From Mangrovibacterium sp041596335 (lineage in GTDB: Bacteria > Bacteroidota > Bacteroidia > Bacteroidales > Prolixibacteraceae): a stretch of DNA of 64,000 bases. The notes beneath the pieces were generated by a model. That model was not told the origin of the DNA. It was given only the letters and a program-made list of their open reading frames with translations, and made no database searches. Position 1 is the first letter of the stretch. Every line of letters begins with the position of its first letter. The stretch spans positions 37,209-101,208 of the forward strand of contig NZ_JBFHIT010000009.1 of the NCBI RefSeq assembly GCF_041596335.1, in the 5' to 3' direction. Below, piece by piece: positions 36,366 through 44,730 of this stretch. A program made the position numbers and the translations under genes.

Positions 36366-37061
36366 TCAGTACCATCCCATTAGTTGCATCAATATTACCA
36401 CCAAAACCGTAGTTAAAGCGGCAACACCAATTGCCAGGCTACTCATAGCAGCTTCAGTTTCGCCCATTTCAATTGCCTTTGTGGTTCCCAGTGCGTGCGA
36501 CGATGTGCCTATGCTTATTCCTTTGGCCACAGGATGTTTAACGCGAAGAAATTTCAACATTAATGGTGCAATTGAAGCTCCCAGTATTCCCGTAATAATA
36601 ATGGAAATGATCGTGATCCCTTCAGTTGCACCGAGCATTTTACTGACACTGATACCAATTGGAGTGGTTACGGAGTGGCCGATGAGTGATTTTTCCAGCA
36701 TTTCGTTCAACCCAAATAACCTGCTAAGGGCAATAACAGAAGTCACGGCCGAAAGTACTCCGGCAACAATGCCTCCGAGGATTGAATATTTATGCTGAAC
36801 CAATAATTTTCGTTGGCGGTACAAGGGGAGAGCCAGTACTACCGTAACAGGCCCCAAAAAAGCATGAATTACACTGCCTCCTTTTTGATAGTGCTCGTAC
36901 GGAATACCGCTAAGCAGAAGAAAACAGATAATGATGACAACCGAATATAGCAGCGGGTTCAGCCAGTTTTGGCGACTACGGTTTTTCGCCAATGTAATCA
37001 GATAAAAGCATCCAACTGTAAGCAGGATCCCAAACAAATGGGTATTAGTCAGGCTTTGCAT
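36366..37061 (-). CDS. lrgB: LrgB/CidB-family membrane protein
   Basis: The 231-residue protein has about eight membrane segments and the LrgB landmarks SLIGHSVTTPIGISVSKMLGA, GILGASIAPLMLKF, and KGISIGTSSHALGTTKAIEMGE (shown as landmark SSHALGTTKA). By homology the LrgAB pair controls cell lysis or carries small organic acids such as pyruvate or glycolate. It overlaps lrgA by 17 bp. Confidence 0.9.
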   Translation of the reverse strand: MQSLTNTHLFGILLTVGCFYLITLAKNRSRQNWLNPLLYSVVIIICFLLLSGIPYEHYQKGGSVIHAFLGPVTVVLALPLYRQRKLLVQHKYSILGGIVAGVLSAVTSVIALSRLFGLNEMLEKSLIGHSVTTPIGISVSKMLGATEGITIISIIITGILGASIAPLMLKFLRVKHPVAKGISIGTSSHALGTTKAIEMGETEAAMSSLAIGVAALTTVLVVILMQLMGWY

Positions 37062-37413
37062 CTTTTTTTTCTTTGAATTTAATCAACAAATCAGTTGAAA
37101 GGGCTGTGGCTGCAAAAACAATTAAGGTTGAAAGGATCACGACAACGACGGTCTCAAAATAAAAACCATCGAGCGTATGGTATGAAATCATAACGCTCAC
37201 GCCGGCCGGAATGAAAAAGAAACCCATATTTTGGATCATAAAATCGGCTGTATCACGAATGTGATGATCCTTAACAACTCCGGTCAACAGCAGGATAAGT
37301 AAGAGTATCATTCCGGTAATACTTCCGGGAAGAGGTAAATGAAAATATTCACTCAAAAGCTCGCCGGCTAGATTTACTCCCAATATAATAAGTAGCTGCT
37401 TGAATATTTTCAT
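37045..37413 (-). CDS. lrgA: LrgA/CidA-family holin-like protein
   Basis: The 122-residue protein has four membrane helices and the LrgA core LPLPGSITGMILLLILLLTGVV followed by FFFIPAGVSVM. It is the partner of the downstream LrgB, and the 17-bp overlap suggests coupled translation. Confidence 0.9.
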   Translation of the reverse strand: MKIFKQLLIILGVNLAGELLSEYFHLPLPGSITGMILLLILLLTGVVKDHHIRDTADFMIQNMGFFFIPAGVSVMISYHTLDGFYFETVVVVILSTLIVFAATALSTDLLIKFKEKKDAKPD

Positions 37414-37434
37414 TCCACAGTGACTCTCGTATGT

Positions 37435-38043
37435 TTAGCTTTCCTGGCTAAAGTTCTCGTAGGTAAACGGACGGACATCAATTAGAAACATTCCCGCTGT
37501 CTTTGCTGCTTCCATGCCCAGGATACCATCTTCTAAAACCTGGCATTTTTCAGCTTTCACACCGATTAGTTCAGCGCACTTTAAAAAGGTTTCGGGTTCC
37601 GGCTTATGGCGGGTAACATCGTCAGCTGTTACAATAGCGTCGAAATATCTGGTTAAGCCTAATTTCTCAAGTTGAACTTCTGCACTTCGGCGACTCGCTC
37701 CTGTTCCCACGGCCAGTGGTATTTTGCCATGGTATTTATACACAAGGTCAACAACCGAGCTGTGCGGTTTCAACAGTTCCGCATGGTCCCAAAAGGTTTC
37801 CTGTTTTAGCTGCACCATTTCGTGCGGATCGACGCCTTCCAGTTTATTCTCGGCAATAACCCGATTGGCAAAGCTAATCGTTGGCATACCGGTCATTTCT
37901 TCAATAATCTTTTCGTTAAACGTGCAGTTGTAGTGCGCGCATACTTTGTGCCAGGTAGCAATATGAACCGGGAGCGAATCCGACAGAGTTCCATCCAGAT
38001 CAAAAATTAACGCTTCTGCTTGCGGGTGTTTATCAAGTGCCAT
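37435..38043 (-). CDS. HAD-superfamily hydrolase, beta-phosphoglucomutase-like
   Basis: The 202-residue protein has the HAD nucleophile motif FDLDGTLSDS, the phosphate-binding AVGTGASRRSAE and the metal motif LEDGILGMEAA. A helical cap domain lies between motifs I and II. It resembles YqaB/beta-phosphoglucomutase sugar phosphatases. The substrate is not decided. It lies 21 bp before lrgA on the same strand. Confidence 0.88.
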   Translation of the reverse strand: MALDKHPQAEALIFDLDGTLSDSLPVHIATWHKVCAHYNCTFNEKIIEEMTGMPTISFANRVIAENKLEGVDPHEMVQLKQETFWDHAELLKPHSSVVDLVYKYHGKIPLAVGTGASRRSAEVQLEKLGLTRYFDAIVTADDVTRHKPEPETFLKCAELIGVKAEKCQVLEDGILGMEAAKTAGMFLIDVRPFTYENFSQES

Positions 38044-38177
38044 AATTCAAATTTGAGTGGCAAATGTACTAAACTTATTTCGGAGGTTTTCAATTCCGGC
38101 TCTCAGAGAGCGGAATCGTATAAATTCTTAAAATTCCCTTTAAACAGAGCTAGTAGGCTTTGTTTTAGTCGAAAACG

Positions 38178-38208
38178 TTTGTTAAGAATAAAAATATTCC
38201 TAATTTTG
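38178..38208 (+). promoter_or_regulatory. Promoter of the rpsF-rpsR-rplI operon
   Basis: TTTG at 38178-38181, exactly 19 bp, then TAATTTTG at 38201-38208: a consensus Bacteroidota housekeeping promoter. The start codon of rpsF is 52 bp downstream of the -7 box. A small hairpin (ACCT, loop, AGGT, about 38213-38227) lies in the leader. Confidence 0.8.
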
Positions 38209-38260
38209 CGCCACCTAAAATATAGGTAGAATTTTTAATGTTTAATAAATTAGATGTTTT

Positions 38261-38614
38261 ATGAAAAACCAGTATGAAACCGTTTTCATTGCAACTCCCG
38301 TTTTATCTGACGTTCAGATAAAGGAAGCGGTAAGTAAATTCAAGGGCATCATCACCGAAAACGGTGGCGAAATTGTCAATGAAGAGAACTGGGGTTTACG
38401 CAAGTTAGCTTATCCCATTCAGAAAAAAAGCACTGGCTTCTATCATTTGTTCGAGTTCAAAGCTGAACCAGAACTGATTGCAAAGCTAGAGCTGCAGTAC
38501 CGTCGCGACGAACGTATCATTCGATTCCTGACTTTCAAACAGGATAAATATGCTACTGAGTACAGCGCAAAAAGAATCAATAATTTGAAAGCTAAAACTG
38601 TAAAGGAGAACTAA
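38261..38614 (+). CDS. rpsF: 30S ribosomal protein S6
   Basis: The 117-residue S6 has the family pattern NQYETVFIATPVLSD, then GGEIVNEENWGLRKLAYPIQKKSTGFYHLFEF (landmark WGLRKLAYPI) and RRDERIIRFLTF. It is the first gene of a conserved rpsF-rpsR-rplI operon. S6 binds S18 on the platform of the 30S subunit. Confidence 0.97.
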   Translation: MKNQYETVFIATPVLSDVQIKEAVSKFKGIITENGGEIVNEENWGLRKLAYPIQKKSTGFYHLFEFKAEPELIAKLELQYRRDERIIRFLTFKQDKYATEYSAKRINNLKAKTVKEN

Positions 38615-38617
38615 GCT

Positions 38618-38887
38618 ATGGCAAGTAATCAAGGTGAAATCCGTTACCTGACCCCCCCGTCGGTTGAAATTAAAAAGAAAAAGTATTGCCGCTTTAAAAA
38701 GAACAAGATCAAGTTTGTGGATTATAAAGATCCTGAGTTCTTGAAGAAATTCCTGAACGAACAAGGTCGTATTCTTCCACGTCGTATTACAGGTACTTCA
38801 TTGAAGTATCAACGTAAAGTGGCTAAAGCAGTAAAAAGAGCCCGTCATTTGGCTTTGCTGCCCTTCGTAACTGATATGTTGAAATAA
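38618..38887 (+). CDS. rpsR: 30S ribosomal protein S18
   Basis: The 89-residue S18 has YCRFKKNKIKFVDYKDPEFLKKF and the ITGTSLKYQRKVAKAVKRARHLALLPF core (landmark RITGTSLKYQRK). It starts 3 bp after the rpsF stop. It forms a complex with S6. Confidence 0.97.
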   Translation: MASNQGEIRYLTPPSVEIKKKKYCRFKKNKIKFVDYKDPEFLKKFLNEQGRILPRRITGTSLKYQRKVAKAVKRARHLALLPFVTDMLK

Positions 38888-38902
38888 GAAAAAGAAAGAA
38901 CA

Positions 38903-39349
38903 ATGGAAATTATTTTATTACAAGATATTAATAACTTGGGGAGCAAAGACGATATCGTTAAAGTTAAAGATGGTTACGGACGTAACTACCTTATTCCTCA
39001 AAAACTGGCTATTGTAGCCAACTCAAGTACCAAGAAAGTTCTTGCTGAAAACATTAAGCAACGTGCACACAAAGAAGCTAAACTGAAAGAAGTAGCTATG
39101 GCGTTGGCCGCTCAATTGGAAGGCAAAGAAGTTGTTATCGGTGCAAAAACAAGTACTTCAGGTAAAATCTTCGGTTCGGTTAATACCATTCAATTGGCAG
39201 AAGCTATCAACAAATTGGGCTTCGAAATCGATCGCAAACAAATCCGTTTGTCAGAAGACACGATCAAAGAAGTTGGTAAATACACCGCAAAAATCAAACT
39301 TCACAAAGAAGTATTGGTTGACTTCAACTTCGAAGTCGTTTCTGAATAA
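38903..39349 (+). CDS. rplI: 50S ribosomal protein L9
   Basis: The 148-residue L9 has the N-terminal signature VKVKDGYGRNYLIPQKLA with two RNA-binding lobes joined by a long helix (residues about 45-75). It closes the ribosomal operon. Its terminator, 60 bp downstream, is the attachment site of the integrated element. Confidence 0.97.
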   Translation: MEIILLQDINNLGSKDDIVKVKDGYGRNYLIPQKLAIVANSSTKKVLAENIKQRAHKEAKLKEVAMALAAQLEGKEVVIGAKTSTSGKIFGSVNTIQLAEAINKLGFEIDRKQIRLSEDTIKEVGKYTAKIKLHKEVLVDFNFEVVSE

Positions 39350-39409
39350 TTAATTTATTTTTTCAAACACACACACACAGAATTCAAACGTTTTTTTTCA
39401 AACAATAAA

Positions 39410-39445
39410 AGCCGTCAGCTTCACACACTGACGGCTTTCTTATTT
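39410..39445 (+). terminator. Rho-independent terminator of the rpsF operon, also the attachment site
   Basis: GCCGTCAG (39411-39418), loop CTTCACACA, CTGACGGC (39428-39435) and TTTCTTATTT form a strong terminator. Its distal half is the 29-bp direct repeat shared with the other end of the element, so the terminator remains whole at the left junction after integration. Confidence 0.9.
39417..39445 (+). repeat. Left attachment repeat of the integrated element (29 bp)
   Basis: Twenty-nine bases, beginning AGCTTCACACAC and ending TTTCTTATTT, recur exactly at 48572-48600. The flanking bases differ on both sides. The copy overlaps the rplI terminator stem and loop. Confidence 0.93.
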
Positions 39446-39513
39446 ATATATGACTACATACTTCTGATTATCAAAGACTTGTAGCCTTTTGTTTCTTAAA
39501 TCGAATGATCAGA

Positions 39514-39554
39514 TATAACCACTGTATATACACGGCGTGAATTTTGTGGTTATA
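39514..39554. promoter_or_regulatory. Left-end integrase arm-type sites (inverted pair)
   Basis: TATAACCAC at 39514-39522 and its inverse GTGGTTATA at 39546-39554 match the three copies beside the integrase gene at the other end. The rest of 39446-39787 shows no gene. Confidence 0.75.
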
Positions 39555-39787
39555 GGTTTTGAGTGTTAATAACATATTGGCTCGTGTCGAGGATGTTATT
39601 TAGAATCTGTTTAATTAATTTTCGTTTTCTCATATGTAAAATTAATAAAGAACTACAGGACAGCATGTTAGTGTGTAAAAAGTCAATTATCTTTCCATTT
39701 TATCCTCTACACACCCCGCACCGCCCTGTAGACTAATTGTGCGCACAAAATAGAGATGTTGTGTTATATGCCTAAATATCAGACAAT

Positions 39788-40030
39788 TTAAACACTCTTA
39801 TCTTTCATCATCAGGTACCCAGAATTTTTAAGAATTGATTTATATACTTTTACCAACTGTTCTGGAGTAAAAGATCTGGCCCTTAATAGCCTGTAAAAAT
39901 GAGAAGTAGATATTTCTGTCTCTTTGACAATTTTCGAAACTGGCACCTGTGATAGATCCAGTAACTCGGAAAGATCCCGTTGAAGCCTTGCAAGCTTTTT
40001 AGAGTCACTACAAATACAGCTCATAATCAT
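39788..40030 (-). CDS. Small HTH (XRE-like) protein of the cargo operon
   Basis: From the ATG at 40030 the product has 80 residues. It contains a helix-turn-helix, PVSKIVKETEISTSHFYRLLRA, with S-T-S-H-F-Y-R in the recognition helix. The TAA of the ATP-grasp gene and this ATG overlap as TAATG, so translation is coupled. A longer frame to 40066 exists but would overlap the ATP-grasp gene by 37 bp. It is probably a regulator; the target is unknown. Confidence 0.6.
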   Translation of the reverse strand: MIMSCICSDSKKLARLQRDLSELLDLSQVPVSKIVKETEISTSHFYRLLRARSFTPEQLVKVYKSILKNSGYLMMKDKSV

Positions 40031-41148
40031 TAAACTAAGCGAATGGTTAAACTTTGACGGATACACATTTTGTCTATTTCAGTCTTATTCCGGTGATACT
40101 CGCGTTCTGAGAGTACAACTTTTGATAGACCTTCACCAAAGAGAATATGAACAGGGCGGCCAACCAATGAAGACAATTCCGCACTTAGAGGATTTGAAAA
40201 ACCGGATGCTTTCATGTCTGTTGTGTTATTGCTCATGTTGCCGTCCTTGTGATTGCGCTCACAGTATTCAATTAATGGTGTTGATATGTCAACACCTGTA
40301 ACCTGCTGAATATGATACCCGTAGTTGCCATTGACTTCTATCACAAAGGTTTTCCCTTTTTTATCCTTCATAATGTCAACCCCGGCAACCTCAAGACCGC
40401 AAACCCTGGCAGCATCAACGCAAATGGTTTTATCTTCTTCTGATAGCTCAACTTTCCTCCCGGTTCCTCCCTGGCTAATGTTTGCCCGGAGTTCCCCCTC
40501 TCTGGCTGTTCGCTCCATTGCTACGATTACTTTTCCGTCAATCACAATGGCTCTAATATCCTTTGCTCCTGAATCAATAAAATTCTGAAGCAATAGATTT
40601 TCTTTTCGATCTGAGAAATTTTTCAAAAACACATTGGTTTGATACTCATCATTCAGCGGAAAAACTGTTTTCCCTTGGCTCCCGGTTAAGCCTTTGGCAA
40701 TTGCAGGCAATCCACCAACCTGCTCAATCATCCATGCCGGATGAATAGCTCTATCCCCTAGAACCGTTTGAGGAACTCGAATTTTAGCCTGGCTAATCTT
40801 CTGCTGAGAGATTAACTTGTCGGCTGCTGTCTTAATTCCGTTGGATGTTTGGGTACTGAAAATCTTAAGGTTCCTGTTTAGGTGCTCTAATACAGAGCAC
40901 CCATAAGCTAAATTTATTCCGATACGGGGAATAATCGCATCGTATCCCTTTGCGTTTAGCCGGATAGGGCGGTCTTCTTGCCCGTATCCATCATAAACAC
41001 GGTCGTAACCAGCTACTTTATCGGATATCAGTAGATACAAGAAAGCTGGATCTTTAACAATCATCTCGTGCCCTCTTTTTTGTCCTTTTAAAACAATATC
41101 ACGAGTTGCATAACTGCCCGGAGCGGCTGAAAGAATAAGAATTTTCAT
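40030..41148 (-). CDS. ATP-grasp (RimK-like) ligase on the mobile element
   Basis: The 372-residue protein has an ATP-grasp fold. AKGLTGSQGKTVF is the flexible P-loop region, DIRAIVIDGKVIVAMERTA is the RimK-like strand pair, and GVDIMKDKKGKTFVIEVNGNYGYHIQQVTGVDIS supplies the metal ligands (landmark FVIEVNGNYG). RimK-type enzymes add amino acids (often Glu) to a carboxylate of a protein or peptide. About 65 residues after the core (from SNNTTDMKASGF) are unlike RimK and may bind a partner. It lies 3 bp after an unrecognised gene. The substrate is unknown. Confidence 0.8.
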   Translation of the reverse strand: MKILILSAAPGSYATRDIVLKGQKRGHEMIVKDPAFLYLLISDKVAGYDRVYDGYGQEDRPIRLNAKGYDAIIPRIGINLAYGCSVLEHLNRNLKIFSTQTSNGIKTAADKLISQQKISQAKIRVPQTVLGDRAIHPAWMIEQVGGLPAIAKGLTGSQGKTVFPLNDEYQTNVFLKNFSDRKENLLLQNFIDSGAKDIRAIVIDGKVIVAMERTAREGELRANISQGGTGRKVELSEEDKTICVDAARVCGLEVAGVDIMKDKKGKTFVIEVNGNYGYHIQQVTGVDISTPLIEYCERNHKDGNMSNNTTDMKASGFSNPLSAELSSLVGRPVHILFGEGLSKVVLSEREYHRNKTEIDKMCIRQSLTIRLV

Positions 41149-41151
41149 GAA

Positions 41152-41910
41152 TTAAAATTTTAATTGTAAAACTTTGGATTGTTCGTCGCTTAGATAACTG
41201 ATCATACTTACAACTCCTGAATTTGAATTTCTGAACATGCAGTATGCCGGTTTGTAGTTCGTTATGAAGTAGTTTGGATTCCCGGTAGATTTAGGTAGAT
41301 CACTGTATTTCCTTTCAGTTCTATACGGGATCATAAGCTGAGAGAACGAAGCCGGAAAGTCTTCTTTGCAAAAATTACACCCAATATTATTGAGTGAATT
41401 AATGGTCGCGCAAAACTTTTGAATGAGAATCAAAACCGTATTTTCCTGCTCGTTTCTCGTGTAATGAGAATTTGAGTCTACAATCTGGGAAACTAACTCG
41501 GACGTAGCTTCAAACGATTCTCCATTAAAAATTGACTTAAATTGATTCTGCCATCCTGGGAGATGAATAGTTGTTTCTTGAAATGCCTGAACTGCCATTA
41601 TGATATTTGTGAAATCTGGCAATTCAACCATTTCAATAAGCTTATCAATTTTCACGCTGAGAGAATTCATAAAATCAGAATACCGCTCATCCTGTTCAAT
41701 GTGGAGAACCTGGAAGAAACGCAACAAATCTCTAGTTGCTGCCAGTGTCGATAAGTCTTTCAATTCAATAGGACTTTTAAACCTCTTTTGCCATTCAGAA
41801 GAGAGATGATTTAAAGCTTCAATCAATTCATCCCAACGATTAAGCTCTGTTTTGATTCTCTCTTCATCTTTCCCGATTAACATCGGTGTAAATTCACTTT
41901 TCATTTTCAT
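41152..41910 (-). CDS. Unrecognised 252-residue protein paired with the ATP-grasp gene
   Basis: I do not recognise this protein. It is soluble, mostly helical in its first 170 residues, with a GCNFCKEDFP segment (a CxxC) about residue 185 and a C-terminal beta-like part (YFITNYKPAYCMF, SMISYLS). It has no signal peptide or membrane helix. It overlaps the upstream RHH gene by 17 bp and precedes the ATP-grasp gene by 3 bp, so the three are one translational unit. It could be the ligase's substrate or a partner; this is inference from position only. Confidence 0.55.
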   Translation of the reverse strand: MKMKSEFTPMLIGKDEERIKTELNRWDELIEALNHLSSEWQKRFKSPIELKDLSTLAATRDLLRFFQVLHIEQDERYSDFMNSLSVKIDKLIEMVELPDFTNIIMAVQAFQETTIHLPGWQNQFKSIFNGESFEATSELVSQIVDSNSHYTRNEQENTVLILIQKFCATINSLNNIGCNFCKEDFPASFSQLMIPYRTERKYSDLPKSTGNPNYFITNYKPAYCMFRNSNSGVVSMISYLSDEQSKVLQLKF

Positions 41911-42088
41911 TACTTTTTGTTGTTAATAAAATATTCTTAAGCCTTCTGTATAGAAAGTCGCTTTTGGTTGTATTGAGCATCTTTGTTAGTTGCTCAAAAT
42001 TTCGCTTCTCTTCCCTTGTCAACCGAAAAGAAACTACTTCGCTCTTTGGGAATTTTATTGTCATGTTTTTTATTTCCAATGTGAGCAA
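41894..42088 (-). CDS. Small ribbon-helix-helix-like protein
   Basis: The 64-residue basic protein has an RHH pattern, a short strand VVSFRLTREEKRNFEQLTKML followed by NTTKSDFLYRRLKNI (landmark SFRLTREEKRNFEQL). Such proteins are DNA-binding regulators or relaxosome accessories. A start at 42064 is also possible. It heads the cargo operon and may repress it. A GGGAGA-AGA-TCTCCC hairpin lies upstream at 42220-42234. Confidence 0.6.
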   Translation of the reverse strand: MLTLEIKNMTIKFPKSEVVSFRLTREEKRNFEQLTKMLNTTKSDFLYRRLKNILLTTKSNENEK

Positions 42089-42240
42089 ATAGAGTCAAAA
42101 CCAAAAGGACAACTTGAAAAATGACTTTTTCACGAATGGCTAAACTGTTGATTATCAGCGTGTCAAATATTATTGATAAATAGAACAGGAAATTATTTAG
42201 AAAGATTCTAATAAAAAGAGGGAGAAGATCTCCCATAATG

Positions 42241-42270
42241 AAAAAAGCACCCTTTTAACAAGAGTGCTTT
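42241..42270 (-). terminator. Terminator between the replication and cargo operons
   Basis: On the minus strand AAAGCAC (42270-42264), a loop and GTGCTTT (42250-42244) are followed by TTT. It lies about 70 bp past the last gene of the replication operon. Confidence 0.8.
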
Positions 42271-42342
42271 GATGGATTTTAAAATTTTGAATTATCATGA
42301 TAATATCTTTCAAAAATCCACTTAAAAAAGCGGGGGACGCTG

Positions 42343-42555
42343 TTATTTTGCGTTGCTCAATTTCTCAAGATCAATCTCAATGAAGGGGAGGTTTTCCTTT
42401 AAATTCACCAGATCCATTTCTAGGCCTGCTAATGTTGCTAAATGAGTCAATGTTTCCTCACCAGCGTTATTAAAAATTAAGAAATCTTTGGTTTTGCGAA
42501 TCTCTTCGATATAGATTGCAATAGTTTCTTCTAATAGTAAATCTGATCGCATCAT
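42343..42555 (-). CDS. Small unrecognised protein after the primase
   Basis: The 70-residue acidic protein (MMRSDLLLEETIAIYIEEIRK start) is predicted helical and has no motif I know. It begins 4 bp after the primase stop and precedes a terminator. Its position suggests a role in replication or copy control of the element, but that is inference. Confidence 0.5.
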   Translation of the reverse strand: MMRSDLLLEETIAIYIEEIRKTKDFLIFNNAGEETLTHLATLAGLEMDLVNLKENLPFIEIDLEKLSNAK

Positions 42556-42559
42556 AATT

Positions 42560-43423
42560 CTAAATTTTATTGATTAATAATTCGTTGAAATCTTTATAAT
42601 TTGGATATATCATTTCTGCCTGGTTGATCGTGTTCGGGTGTGCGTTTATAATTCGTTGAGCGGCTTCTTTACCGGCTGGATCTGTGTCCAGGTAGAGGTT
42701 AACCCGGTTGTACTTTTGAAGATCCACCAATAGGGCTTCGTTTATATTGTTGAGTGAATTGAGAACAATTGTATTGTTTTTTGCTTCGAGAGATCTAAAG
42801 TATTCGAGAGCAGATAGGAAGTCCGGCCAACCTTCAAACAGGTTTACCGACTTTGTAACTCCTGGAATTGTTGTGATTGCTTTGGGAGAACTGCCACCTT
42901 TGAAATATTTATTTCGAAGTTCAAACCCGCCTTTGTCGTTTTTGAATGCCAGGGCGAAATAATTTTTATCGTTGGCTCGATAATAGGCTTCCTTCAGGTA
43001 CTTTTCGGCAATTGTGGCCGAAATCTTCCGGGAATTCAGGTATTGAATTAATGCCCGGTTTTGCAGCGGTTGGAGGTGCTTAATCTCAATTCCAGGATCA
43101 ACAGGCTGGTCAAAAGAAAAAGATTCGACTGGTGCAGGGGAGAAGCCCGATAGGATCAGCAACGCGCCGGCAACCGATACCCCAGACAGGTAGCAAACCA
43201 GATCCACCGGGCGGCCACCTTTGCCCGATCCGAAATCATACCAGACATTTTTAACCCGGTCAATTTTCAAACTCGCTTGGCTCTCGTTGCGGTTTGGTGA
43301 CTTAAACCAAATATCATGTTTCCTGACTTCTCCACTTTGGTTATAGTGCAGGGTCAGAATGTGGGTGCACGGGATATTATTTGCTTCGTTGCAATTCATG
43401 TTCTTTTCTTTTTTGACTAGCAA
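42560..43423 (-). CDS. Toprim-domain primase of the element
   Basis: The 287-residue protein (or 279 from the ATG at 43399) has an N-terminal CHC2-like part (NESQASLKIDRVKNVWYDFGSGKGG landmark WYDFGSGKGG) without the zinc cysteines. A Toprim domain follows, with VNLFEGWPD supplying the Glu and LYLDTDPAGKEAAQRI the DxD. This compact CHC2-Toprim architecture is common in mobile elements of Bacteroidota. It should make primers for replication of the excised element, with the ATPase upstream. Confidence 0.8.
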   Translation of the reverse strand: MLVKKEKNMNCNEANNIPCTHILTLHYNQSGEVRKHDIWFKSPNRNESQASLKIDRVKNVWYDFGSGKGGRPVDLVCYLSGVSVAGALLILSGFSPAPVESFSFDQPVDPGIEIKHLQPLQNRALIQYLNSRKISATIAEKYLKEAYYRANDKNYFALAFKNDKGGFELRNKYFKGGSSPKAITTIPGVTKSVNLFEGWPDFLSALEYFRSLEAKNNTIVLNSLNNINEALLVDLQKYNRVNLYLDTDPAGKEAAQRIINAHPNTINQAEMIYPNYKDFNELLINKI

Positions 43424-43437
43424 TTCTGTTTAGTGCT

Positions 43438-43731
43438 CGGACAACTATTAACGCTCCTCTGTCCGGTTCCATTCCCGGACGGACAGAATAGATAGCCTTG
43501 TCCGTCCGATTATCTTACCGGACAACTCTGTCCAGTCTTATTTTTAATTTATATATATAATAATGATATGTAGCAAGTTACGGCTGTCCGGTTTTGTCCG
43601 GGAAGGCAGTTAAGCCTTGACTGCGGCAAATGGCTGTCCGATATGTCCAGCATGTCCGGGCAGTCCGGGCTGTCCATTATCTGAATATTTGTCCGGTAAA
43701 GTCCGCATGTCCGGTTTGTCCGGCTTGTCCA
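43438..43731. repeat. Cluster of about 20 GTCCGG-type repeats, iteron-like
   Basis: GTCC/GGAC cores, mostly as TGTCCGG or TGTCCA, occur 20 times in about 290 bp. Both orientations occur in the non-coding part, 43438-43600. A row at 43636, 43645, 43654, 43663 and 43672 is spaced exactly 9 bp, and another row runs from 43691 to 43727 at 8-10 bp. The cluster spans the gap between primase and ATPase genes and the 3' end of the ATPase gene, where it encodes Gly-X-Y and Asp-Lys-Pro triplets. It looks like a replication origin. Confidence 0.6.
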
Positions 43732-44713
43732 GTTCTTCTTTTATAGAATTTCCCCAGTGAGGGCTATCCTTTAGCCAATCCGCAACGGTGGACTTTGATT
43801 TTCCAACTTTGGCGGCTATTTCTCTAATCGTTAATTGTGGGTTTTGATTTTTTAGGGAGAATGCCATGATCTTGGGATCATCGGTCGAAATGCTCAGATT
43901 GTCAGATTCTGAGCTGGTGCCAATCTCAAAGAACTGGAGAAAATCTCCGTCTTTATCAATCCCAAATTCTAAAACATTACCGGAGTGATAGACCGGCTCA
44001 CAGCTTCTTGACGGCTTAACTTGTTTTAAATATCGGTTTGATGATCCTTTCGAGCTTTTACCGATTGCAAAAACTGAATCGGCAAAGTTTGAGAGATGTT
44101 TAGATCCTGAAAGATCGGAAATAGTAATAGGTGAGTTTTCAGCTCTTTTGGGGGTGTGGGCTAAAACTAAAACACTCAATTCATGCTCTCGTTTTAGTTC
44201 AATAAGCTTTCTCATTATATCTAAAGAGGCTTGCTGATCCTGTGTGGTCTGAGTATTAAGGAAAGTGATATTATCAATAATTAGGATTTTAGCCCTTGTC
44301 TCAATAATATCATTTTTGAACTTATGAAAAATCGATTCTAGAAAGCTCAGTTTTGGATCTTTGTCAAATAGCTCAATGAAATCTATGTTATCGATAAAAA
44401 AGTTATCTGAGAATTCATGGATTTTCCCGGTTTTATCATCCTGGTATCTTTTTTGGAATTGTTTGTCAGATAGCTCAAAGTCATAATAGAGCACTATTTG
44501 TGGTTCACATTCATTTAGTAATGAATCAGTAACATTTACACCTTTGCTTAGGCCATCTCCAGTCTGTATGCTAAATATTGATTTTCCGACTCCAGTATCT
44601 GCAAACAATATTGCAACTTCTCCACTGTGCCAAATTGGACCTAATAGAGAAAGAATATCCGGCTGCTTTTGAGCGTCCTCAATTCTTTGATTTGCGGTTC
44701 TTATTCTTTTCAT
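43610..44713 (-). CDS. RecA/RepA-type AAA ATPase (helicase loader or helicase) of the element
   Basis: The 367-residue protein has Walker A FADTGVGKS (37-45), Walker B ILIIDNITFL and the LAHTPKRA motif, the pattern of the RepA hexameric helicase family. A small HTH follows (LTIREIAAKVGKSKSTVADWL, landmark VGKSKSTVADWL). The tail is low complexity: LDKPDKPDM, then GQPGLPGHAGHIGQP with five Gly-X-Y triplets, all encoded by the GTCCGG repeats. It should act in replication of the excised element with the primase. Confidence 0.8.
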   Translation of the reverse strand: MKRIRTANQRIEDAQKQPDILSLLGPIWHSGEVAILFADTGVGKSIFSIQTGDGLSKGVNVTDSLLNECEPQIVLYYDFELSDKQFQKRYQDDKTGKIHEFSDNFFIDNIDFIELFDKDPKLSFLESIFHKFKNDIIETRAKILIIDNITFLNTQTTQDQQASLDIMRKLIELKREHELSVLVLAHTPKRAENSPITISDLSGSKHLSNFADSVFAIGKSSKGSSNRYLKQVKPSRSCEPVYHSGNVLEFGIDKDGDFLQFFEIGTSSESDNLSISTDDPKIMAFSLKNQNPQLTIREIAAKVGKSKSTVADWLKDSPHWGNSIKEELDKPDKPDMRTLPDKYSDNGQPGLPGHAGHIGQPFAAVKA

Positions 44714-44730
44714 TCGTCCCCCTTACAAGT

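Noticed and set aside
41994..42236. 80-aa hydrophobic ORF on minus
   Set aside because: It overlaps the RHH gene by 95 bp in another frame; its hydrophobic look follows from AT-rich DNA. A real small membrane protein cannot be fully excluded.
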